Shown here piece by piece: positions 1 through 5,070 of a DNA stretch of 5,070 nucleotides. The notes beneath the pieces were generated by a model that saw nothing but the letters and a program-made list of their open reading frames with translations, was not told the DNA's origin and did no database searches. The DNA is from CAVQBP01 sp964448105 (GTDB taxonomy: Bacteria; Bacteroidota; Ignavibacteria; Ignavibacteriales; Ignavibacteriaceae), in the NCBI GenBank assembly GCA_964448105.1, contig CAYUVK010000183.1:1-5070 (forward strand), read 5' to 3'. Numbering within the stretch: position 1 is the stretch's first letter; every line of letters starts with the position of its first letter. The position numbers and the translations under genes are program-made.

Positions 1-1462
1 CCGGATGAGTAATTGTAATTGGACCGCCATTTTTTAATTGTTCCATAAAAATCGGTAATGCACTCCCCCTGCTTCCAATAACATTTCCAAACCTGACGGC
101 TACAAAATTAGATGCACTTCCTTTTGCAGCGCTTGTTACTATATACTCAGCAATTCTTTTAGAAACACCCATTATACTTGAAGGATTTACCGCTTTATCG
201 GTTGAAATTAAAATGAAGTTTTTTACATCATACATGATTGAAGAATTTGCAAGGTTGTAAGTACCTATGATGTTTACTCTAACGGCTTCTTCAGGGAATT
301 TTTCCATAATGGGAACATGTTTGTAAGCTGCAGCATGGAAAACAACGTCCGGCAAAAAATCTTCAAATATCTTATCCACTTTATGCTTGTTGGAAATATC
401 GCATAAATACATCTTGACTTTTGCCGTTTTTTGAATCCTGGAAAGCTGCATTTCGAGATTTGAAAGATCACTCTCGTTTATATCAAGTATGGCTATTTCA
501 GCAGGTTCATAATAAGTAACCTGCCTGGAAATTTCCGAACCTATTGATCCGGCTGCACCTGTTATTAATACTCTTTTGTTCTGAATATAACTTCTGATAT
601 CTTTAGTATTAATTGAAACTGCCTGCCTTCCGATTAGATCGCTTAGATCTATATCCCTTATATCTTTAATCCCGACACTAATAGAATTATAAATATCGTT
701 TACTGTAGATACAACTTTAACATCGAATACTCCGCATTCTCTTGCAATATTTAATATCTTCCTGTGAAACAAACGATCTGCAGATAATACTGAAATAAGA
801 ATAGTTTCAACGTTAAACTTTTTGACAATTTCGGGAAGCTTAGCTATGGATCCTAAAACTCTAATCCCCTGCAAATACAAATTTTGTTTTGTCGGGTCAT
901 CATCAACAAATCCTATGGGATAAAATCTTCTAGTTTGACTTCTGTTTATATCTCGTAAAAGCTGTTCACCGCTGCTGCCCGCACCAATTATCAATGTTCG
1001 TTTCAATTCCGGTTTAATTATACTTTGTCTCATTACTTCAAGGTATAAGCGTTTGGAAATTTTGAAACCGGATGAGAAAAGAAAACTAAGCACTAGATCA
1101 ATAACTAAAATGCTGCGCGGAAAACCATGAAAAGCAGGTATATTAAATCCATAAATAACAATAAATAATATTCCGTTGCTTAAAAGGCATGCTTTACCAA
1201 TGTTTGCCAGATCTTGAAGAGAAACAAATTTCCAGGAAATATCATACAATTTAAAGGTTGAGAATACAAGTAATTTTATTATAAGGAAAAACGGGATAGT
1301 TAGATATAAATATGAATTTATTACCCCCCCTCCGTGTAATTCCGCTCTAACTAAAAATGCGAGATAAATTGCTGAAGTAAAAGAGACAGCATCAAGAGAT
1401 AATAAAAGTAGTTTGCGTTTTAAATTTGAAGGATAAAGTAACCAGGCTGTAAATCTATTCAT
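1..1462 (-). CDS. Membrane-anchored nucleotide-sugar 4,6-dehydratase, FlaA1/CapD/PglF type (partial, C-terminus off window)
   Basis: Predicted to convert UDP-GlcNAc, or a similar UDP-HexNAc, to its 4-keto-6-deoxy form at the inner membrane, the first step to amino-dideoxy sugars. The start is ATG at 1462; 487 codons are visible. Four hydrophobic segments lie near residues 18-38, 51-70, 91-106 and 117-133. A first Rossmann-like domain follows with GAGSSG at 160-165 (family CoA_binding_3 region). The catalytic SDR domain then begins with GAAGSIG at 302-308. Family signatures are HAAAYKHVP at 376-384, STDKA at 420-424 and M431xxxK435. Met replaces the usual SDR Tyr, as in WbpM and PglF. Full-length relatives are about 600-650 residues, so some 130-150 residues are missing, only because the window ends. 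The ATG overlaps the stop of the preceding sugar transferase by four bases, and an AAGGTG Shine-Dalgarno site lies 8 bases upstream. A seven-G tract spans codons 44-47. The family call is firm. The exact sugar substrate, and a C5-epimerising rather than simple dehydratase product, cannot be settled here. Confidence 0.93.
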   Translation of the reverse strand, partial: MNRFTAWLLYPSNLKRKLLLLSLDAVSFTSAIYLAFLVRAELHGGGVINSYLYLTIPFFLIIKLLVFSTFKLYDISWKFVSLQDLANIGKACLLSNGILFIVIYGFNIPAFHGFPRSILVIDLVLSFLFSSGFKISKRLYLEVMRQSIIKPELKRTLIIGAGSSGEQLLRDINRSQTRRFYPIGFVDDDPTKQNLYLQGIRVLGSIAKLPEIVKKFNVETILISVLSADRLFHRKILNIARECGVFDVKVVSTVNDIYNSISVGIKDIRDIDLSDLIGRQAVSINTKDIRSYIQNKRVLITGAAGSIGSEISRQVTYYEPAEIAILDINESDLSNLEMQLSRIQKTAKVKMYLCDISNKHKVDKIFEDFLPDVVFHAAAYKHVPIMEKFPEEAVRVNIIGTYNLANSSIMYDVKNFILISTDKAVNPSSIMGVSKRIAEYIVTSAAKGSASNFVAVRFGNVIGSRGSALPIFMEQLKNGGPITITHP

Positions 1463-2058
1463 CGAAAAATCACCTTAAAAGTAGTAAAAATTATTTTTAG
1501 ATCGGTCTTAAGATTAGCTTCCCTTAAATATTTTTTATATAACGAAATTTTCCTCGGCAATATTTTATTTAGATAAATTTTTTCATTATTGGTTGAATCA
1601 TTCAAAAAAATACTTTCATCTTTAAATTCAATAGAAGCATAATCAGTAATTCCAGGTTTTATTTTCAGGATTTCAGAGTAATCATCTGCATAATATTCGA
1701 CGTATTTCAATAATTCAGGTCTAGGACCAACAAGGCTCATATTACCAATTAGAACGTTAAAAATTTGAGGGAGTTCATCGAGTTTAAATTTTCTTAAAAA
1801 TCTACCGAAACTTGTAATCCGGGAATCATTATATGAAGATATATTTGTTCCAATTTTATCTGCATTTTTCAACATTGTCCGAAATTTAATTATCTTAAAT
1901 ATTTTCCAATCTTTCCCTACCCTTTCTTGCAGGAAAAAAATAGGGTAACCAGAGCTAAATAAAATAATTACAGAAATAACTATTATTAATGGGAAAAACA
2001 ATATCGTGCCAATCAATGTTATTAAAATATCCAAAATTCTTTTAACAAAAAAATACAT
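1459..2058 (-). CDS. Short PglC-like polyprenyl-phosphate phosphoglycosyl transferase (bacterial sugar transferase)
   Basis: A 199-residue monotopic phosphoglycosyl transferase, predicted to move a phospho-sugar from a UDP-sugar to undecaprenyl phosphate and so start glycan assembly at the cytoplasmic membrane face. The N-terminal KRILD (6-10) leads into one hydrophobic helix, about residues 10-34, with a kinking proline at 23. Family motifs follow in order: QERVG at 44-48, KFRTM at 58-62, the catalytic Asp-Glu pair D94-E95 within LDELPQ, GPRPE at 111-115 and KPGIT at 134-138. The extra four-helix N-terminal domain of WbaP/WcaJ is absent, so this is the minimal PglC-sized form. After PGIT the sequence reads DYASIEF instead of the common GLWQV/GWAQV, which marks a subfamily. 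The ATG at 2058 gives the expected start, with the basic residues just before the helix, though no clear Shine-Dalgarno site precedes it. The stop overlaps the dehydratase start (ATGA), implying translational coupling. The substrate is inferred from neighbours to be an amino-dideoxy UDP-sugar. Confidence 0.93.
   Translation of the reverse strand: MYFFVKRILDILITLIGTILFFPLIIVISVIILFSSGYPIFFLQERVGKDWKIFKIIKFRTMLKNADKIGTNISSYNDSRITSFGRFLRKFKLDELPQIFNVLIGNMSLVGPRPELLKYVEYYADDYSEILKIKPGITDYASIEFKDESIFLNDSTNNEKIYLNKILPRKISLYKKYLREANLKTDLKIIFTTFKVIFR
1471..1476 (-). promoter_or_regulatory. Shine-Dalgarno site for the dehydratase, inside the sugar transferase gene
   Basis: The minus strand reads AAGGTG, eight bases before the dehydratase ATG at 1462. 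It lies within the last codons of the sugar transferase, whose TGA overlaps the ATG as ATGA. The strong site supports this start and suggests coupled translation of the two enzymes. Confidence 0.7.
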
Positions 2059-2106
2059 TCAAGTAAGCGATTAATTCTCAAAAAGTAAAACTTAAATTAT
2101 CATAAA

Positions 2107-2121
2107 TAGTAAATTTTACTA
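2107..2121. repeat. Perfect 7-base inverted repeat in the aminotransferase-sugar transferase spacer
   Basis: TAGTAAA and TTTACTA flank a single T, giving a 15-base perfect palindrome. A second perfect palindrome, AATTCGAATT (2125-2134), sits three bases away and runs into the aminotransferase stop codon. The stem is all A/T apart from one G-C pair per arm, too weak for a typical rho-independent terminator. It could be a protein-binding site or simply a chance product of AT-rich sequence. Confidence 0.3.
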
Positions 2122-2132
2122 CTAAATTCGAA

Positions 2133-3296
2133 TTATTTTGTAAATTTTTTCATTAAAGAACTCACATTATCAATAACTTGCTCAATTTGAGAAATTTTCA
2201 TGCCAGGCCAAATCGGAAGAGTAATTATCCCGGGATAAATAAGCTCCGATACCGGATAATCTTCAAGCTTTAAATTGAATGTTTTCCGGTAATATGGATG
2301 CCTATAAAGTGGAATAAAATGTACACTTACTCCTATTCCGCTTTCTTTTAATTTTTCAATAAAATGTGACCTTGATATCTTTAGCCGGCTAACATTTAAT
2401 TCAACCGGGTACAAATGGTAAGAAGAAGTTCTATCATCTTTGACTTTATAAAGTTTAATAAGCTCGTTGTCTTTAAAACCCTCATTGTAAATATCAAAAA
2501 TTTCTTTTCTTTTTTTGTGCATTTCGTTTATCTTCTTTAGCTGTGCAATACCAAGTGCTGCCTGAATATCGGTAAAATTGTATTTATAACCGGGAGCAAT
2601 TACTTCATAATACCATGAGCCTTTTTCCGAATATCTTTTCCATGCATCCTTGTTAATACCATGTAAACGCATAATTGAACATCTCTCAGCAATTTCTTCA
2701 TTATCAGTACAAATCATACCTCCCTCACCTGTTGCTAAAGTCTTAGTTGCATAAAAGCTGAAACATGTGACATCACTTAACATACCGATAATTTTTCCTT
2801 TGTAAAATGAAGGTAAAGCGTGGGCAGCATCTTCAATTACATATAAATTATTTTTTTTTGCTATTTCTAGGATTTCATCCATATCGCATGGTTGACCGCC
2901 ATAATGAACCGGGATAATGGCCTTTGTCCTTTTTGTTATTGCTTTTTCAATCTCTTCCGGATCAATATTATAAGTATCCCGCTGAACATCAACTATAACA
3001 GGTTTTGCATTAAAGTAACAGACAATTTCCGCGGAAGCCGTAAAAGTCATTGAAGGAACTATAACTTCATCCCCAGCTTTTAATCCTATTGCTTCTAAAG
3101 CAAGATGAGCCGCGGCAGTCCACGAACTTACTGCAAGTGAAAATCCGGAACCAATAAATTTCTTAAATTCATTCTCAAATTTTAAAGTCTTGGGACCTGT
3201 AGTCCACCAGCCCGACTGAACAGCGTCGGTAACTTCATTTATTTCATCTGAAGTAATATATGGTTTGTGAAATTGTATAAATTCTTTGTTATTCAA
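2133..3296 (-). CDS. DegT/DnrJ/EryC1/StrS-family PLP-dependent sugar aminotransferase
   Basis: A 387-residue fold-type I aminotransferase, predicted to transfer an amino group (usually from glutamate) to C4 of a UDP-4-keto sugar. K185 in the SFYATK...GEGG stretch (180-193) is the expected lysine forming the Schiff base with PLP. EDAAHA at 155-160 supplies the Asp (D156) that contacts the PLP ring nitrogen. SSWTAAAH at 57-64 is the phosphate-binding region. GWWTTGP (29-35), IPVHYGG (128-134), APGYKYN (234-240) and the C-terminal HFIPLYRHPYY (326-336) resemble ArnB/PglE/PseC-type enzymes, and the length is normal. The start is TTG at 3296, with AAGG five bases upstream. No in-frame ATG occurs between it and an upstream TAG at 3330-3332, the next internal Met is residue 83, and the N-terminus aligns with ArnB-type starts. 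With the FlaA1-type dehydratase nearby, a UDP-4-amino-4,6-dideoxy-HexNAc product is the best inference. A nine-A run covers codons 147-150. Confidence 0.94.
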   Translation of the reverse strand: MNNKEFIQFHKPYITSDEINEVTDAVQSGWWTTGPKTLKFENEFKKFIGSGFSLAVSSWTAAAHLALEAIGLKAGDEVIVPSMTFTASAEIVCYFNAKPVIVDVQRDTYNIDPEEIEKAITKRTKAIIPVHYGGQPCDMDEILEIAKKNNLYVIEDAAHALPSFYKGKIIGMLSDVTCFSFYATKTLATGEGGMICTDNEEIAERCSIMRLHGINKDAWKRYSEKGSWYYEVIAPGYKYNFTDIQAALGIAQLKKINEMHKKRKEIFDIYNEGFKDNELIKLYKVKDDRTSSYHLYPVELNVSRLKISRSHFIEKLKESGIGVSVHFIPLYRHPYYRKTFNLKLEDYPVSELIYPGIITLPIWPGMKISQIEQVIDNVSSLMKKFTK

Positions 3297-3301
3297 AATT
3301 G

Positions 3302-3305
3302 CCTT
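3302..3305 (-). promoter_or_regulatory. Shine-Dalgarno site deciding the TTG start of the aminotransferase
   Basis: The minus strand reads AAGG, then CAATT, then TTG. The five-base spacing is workable, and no in-frame ATG exists upstream before the TAG at 3330-3332. The site therefore supports TTG at 3296 as the real start. Confidence 0.6.
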
Positions 3306-3319
3306 AAACTTCTTAATGA

Positions 3320-3348
3320 ATTGTAAATTCTATTCAATCTAAAGTTAA
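3320..3348 (-). promoter_or_regulatory. Possible sigma70-like promoter ahead of the aminotransferase
   Basis: In the 112-base spacer the minus strand has TTAACT (3348-3343), exactly 17 bases, then TACAAT (3325-3320). These match the -35 and -10 consensus at 4/6 and 5/6. Transcription would begin near 3313, leaving a leader of about 17 bases that contains the Shine-Dalgarno site. Such matches are common by chance in DNA this AT-rich, and if the organism is Bacteroidota-like its housekeeping promoters would look different. Confidence 0.22.
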
Positions 3349-3408
3349 TTTTTTTTATGAAGTAAATATCTATCGCTTCTTTCTATATATTTTGCGAGGG
3401 GTATTCCA

Positions 3409-4824
3409 TCATGTAAAACCATGGATAATATTACTTAAAGATTTTTTTGAGTTTAAAGTTTTTTGATAAATTGAAATTAGAATAATAAATACCAGCCAAA
3501 AAGGTAAATCCCTAGTTATCCAGCCATGTGTTAATAATCCTGTTGATTCAAAAAATGCTCTGCTTAATAAACCTAAACCAATGCTTTTAATAGTAATTAA
3601 AATTATGTAAAGTTCAACATCTTTTTCTCTAAAAAATTTAATTGATTTATTGCTGAAATTAAAAAATATTGCAAATAGCCAGACAGCAGTGATAAGCCCT
3701 AAAATCCCCAGATCAGCCATCCTGAAAAGGAAAAAATTATGAGCGGTTCCGCTAATTGCCCAGCTCATTTGTTGCTCTTCAAAGCTTCCTAATTTTACGG
3801 GAAGATATTTATAAAGATATTCCTTAAAAACCCCTGGTCCCGCACCAAATATTGGATTATTTTTTATTATATCAAAAGCAACATCATGGAAATATTCCCG
3901 TATATTTGCAAAAATTCTGTTGGTACGGAAAAACAGTGCGAAAAAATCTTGAACCGAAGGAATAAGAATTAAAATAAAAATTAGAATTACTCCGGCAAGT
4001 AAAACTCTCTTAAATAATTTTCTGTTTAACACAAAAAGCATATATGATAAACTTATAAAAACAGAAAGCATTGATGCTCGTGAATCTGTAAGCATTAATA
4101 CAGCTAAACTAAAAATAAAAAGTATAGACAATAAATAAATGCTTTTTAATCTTTTTTTAAAAAAGAATAACATAAATATCAGGGGAGTTGATATAACATA
4201 GAATAATCCTACCGCATTAGGATTATTATACAATCCGCTTGGTCTGTATATAATATTTGATTGCAACACAATTGATGTTATACCTTTACTATAAAGCTGG
4301 TAAAAAATTCCAATCCCAAGAATAAATGCTATTAAAATAATAGAATAAATAAGGTAGAAAAAATCCTGTTTTGTTTGGAAAAAAGAATAATAAACAAAAC
4401 AAATAAAGCAAAAAACGATCTGCTGAAGGAAAGTCAACAAACTTATGGAAATGTATTCTGAGAATATAGATGATAGAAATGATGAGATAAACAAAATAAG
4501 GAAAAATATTTTTATTTCTTTGGGGAGTTTTTTTAATTTTTTATAATCCAAACCGAACTCGTTTAGAAGTAGAAATGATAGGAGTAAGAGATTAAAAATA
4601 TTTAAATAATTTCTGATACTCTCGCTATTATTGCTGGTTAATAAAAGGTAGGAAAGAATTGTCAAAAGAATCAATATTTTCTTTCCGTATATTAAAACTG
4701 CAATTGAAATAATTAATAATCCTATAAGCAAAGGAACAAACGGAATTACAGCAACAACCGATATTGACAACGATAACGCTATAAGAATAATATTTTTATT
4801 GTCTATCTCAATAATACTGTTCAT
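3409..4824 (-). CDS. O-antigen ligase / Wzy-type polymerase-like integral membrane protein
   Basis: A 471-residue polytopic membrane protein with about 12-14 hydrophobic segments, predicted to join or polymerise undecaprenyl-linked glycan units on the periplasmic side. Hydrophobic stretches cover about 11-63 (three), 75-88, 105-120, 131-147, 157-176, 205-222, 229-246, 250-266, 273-290, 369-390, 405-420 and 440-454. Signatures of the WaaL/Wzy_C superfamily appear in order: RPSGLYNNPN (194-203), TDSRAS (246-251, with the conserved Arg 249), NNPIFGAGPG (322-331), then AHNFFL (361-366) followed by the GILGL helix. The large loop between about 291 and 368 holding GAGPG and H362 is the usual periplasmic catalytic loop. 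ATG at 4824 lies 7 bases after the glycosyltransferase stop and has no strong Shine-Dalgarno site, so reinitiation is likely. G+C is visibly lower than in the dehydratase, partly because Ile/Phe/Leu codons dominate. Ligases and polymerases share this fold, so the name cannot be narrowed from sequence alone. Confidence 0.88.
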   Translation of the reverse strand: MNSIIEIDNKNIILIALSLSISVVAVIPFVPLLIGLLIISIAVLIYGKKILILLTILSYLLLTSNNSESIRNYLNIFNLLLLSFLLLNEFGLDYKKLKKLPKEIKIFFLILFISSFLSSIFSEYISISLLTFLQQIVFCFICFVYYSFFQTKQDFFYLIYSIILIAFILGIGIFYQLYSKGITSIVLQSNIIYRPSGLYNNPNAVGLFYVISTPLIFMLFFFKKRLKSIYLLSILFIFSLAVLMLTDSRASMLSVFISLSYMLFVLNRKLFKRVLLAGVILIFILILIPSVQDFFALFFRTNRIFANIREYFHDVAFDIIKNNPIFGAGPGVFKEYLYKYLPVKLGSFEEQQMSWAISGTAHNFFLFRMADLGILGLITAVWLFAIFFNFSNKSIKFFREKDVELYIILITIKSIGLGLLSRAFFESTGLLTHGWITRDLPFWLVFIILISIYQKTLNSKKSLSNIIHGFT

Positions 4825-4831
4825 AGCTGTA

Positions 4832-5070
4832 TCAATTAGGTTTTTCCAATACTTTTAAAAACTTACGTGCAATCATTTTATAATCGTGATTCAATAAACA
4901 ATAACTCTTTCCGTTCTCTCCCATCTCTATCAATTTTTCCACAGAATGTTTCATTATATTTCTAACAGCATCTGCTATAGCATTTGGATTTTCAGGTTCA
5001 ATTACAATTCCGCAGTCAGCTTCTTCAACTAAATTGACCCCTGCTTTATAACTTTGTATAATTGGTTTAC
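4832..5070 (-). CDS. GT4-family glycosyltransferase, C-terminal fragment (N-terminus off window)
   Basis: The last 78 residues and the TGA stop (4834-4832) of a gene that enters from the right edge. The visible part reads as the end of the second Rossmann domain of a GT-B glycosyltransferase (Glycos_transf_1, GT4). It starts with KPII and then VNLVEEADCGIVIEPENP at about 11-28, where the acidic residues near E15/E16 lie in the region that contacts the nucleotide-sugar donor. It ends with the family's typical helical tail (IADAVRNIM, EMGENGKSY, NHDYKMIARKFLKVLE). The closest flavour is the WbuB/WcaI-like group of amino-sugar or fucosamine transferases, but that is only an impression from a short fragment. 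It would act in the cytoplasm, adding a sugar to the lipid-linked glycan begun by the PglC-like enzyme. The next gene starts 7 bases after the stop, so both are probably on one transcript. The truncation is a window effect. Confidence 0.85.
   Translation of the reverse strand, partial: KPIIQSYKAGVNLVEEADCGIVIEPENPNAIADAVRNIMKHSVEKLIEMGENGKSYCLLNHDYKMIARKFLKVLEKPN

Noticed and set aside
274..471. A 65-codon plus-strand open frame
   Set aside because: It lies wholly antisense to the SDR domain of the dehydratase, whose translation shows conserved motifs on both sides; the plus-strand product (rich in K, R, C, F) resembles nothing I recognise.
3297..3408. Rho-independent terminator after the ligase
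   Set aside because: The spacer has an eight-T run on the plus strand (an A run in the transcript direction) and no G+C-rich hairpin followed by U residues on the minus strand.
3409..3450. Possible frameshift at the seven-A run (3442-3448) near the ligase 3' end, joining it to the short frame beyond
   Set aside because: Adding or removing one A leads to a stop within a few codons in either alternative frame, so the annotated end is the longest natural product.
3409..4824. Lower G+C of the ligase as a sign of horizontal transfer
   Set aside because: Sampled 60-base lines give about 22% G+C here against 38-45% in the dehydratase, but a membrane protein full of Ile, Phe and Leu (TTA) explains much of this, and polysaccharide loci are often patchy.
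4825..4831. A separate promoter for the ligase gene
   Set aside because: Only seven bases separate it from the glycosyltransferase stop, and nothing promoter-like stands out in the glycosyltransferase end; readthrough is the simpler reading.

Overview
The window is an AT-rich (roughly one-third G+C by eye), gene-dense piece of a bacterial surface-polysaccharide or glycan biosynthesis locus. All five genes lie on the minus strand, so the biological order runs from high to low coordinates. The taxon cannot be fixed from the sequence. The low G+C, the weak or absent Shine-Dalgarno sites on some genes and the protein flavour are compatible with the Bacteroidota/Ignavibacteriota side of the tree, but that is a low-confidence guess.

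In order of transcription: (1) 5070-4832, the last 78 residues of a GT4-type glycosyltransferase, cut by the window edge; (2) 4824-3409, a polytopic O-antigen ligase/polymerase-like protein starting 7 bases after the glycosyltransferase stop; (3) a 112-base spacer with a possible promoter and a strong Shine-Dalgarno site; (4) 3296-2133, a DegT/DnrJ/EryC1-family PLP sugar aminotransferase starting at TTG; (5) a 74-base spacer holding two small perfect palindromes; (6) 2058-1459, a short PglC-like phosphoglycosyl transferase; (7) 1462-1, a membrane-anchored FlaA1/CapD/PglF-type nucleotide-sugar 4,6-dehydratase. The last gene overlaps its predecessor by four bases (ATGA) and lacks its C-terminus because the window ends. 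No non-coding stretch exceeds 300 bases; the longest is the 112-base spacer.

The genes fit one pathway. The dehydratase would make a UDP-4-keto-6-deoxy-HexNAc, the aminotransferase would add a 4-amino group, and the phosphoglycosyl transferase would move the resulting phospho-sugar onto undecaprenyl phosphate at the membrane. The GT4 enzyme (with others outside the window) would extend the glycan, and the ligase/polymerase would polymerise it or transfer it to its acceptor. This matches the PglF-PglE-PglC logic of bacillosamine-type pathways. The PglD-like acetyltransferase, a flippase and further glycosyltransferases are not in the window.

I see no mobile element, CRISPR array, tRNA, rRNA or clear rho-independent terminator, and no evidence of an undescribed system. 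The items worth a second look are homopolymer tracts in two genes, the short spacers, and the exact sugar product of the module.
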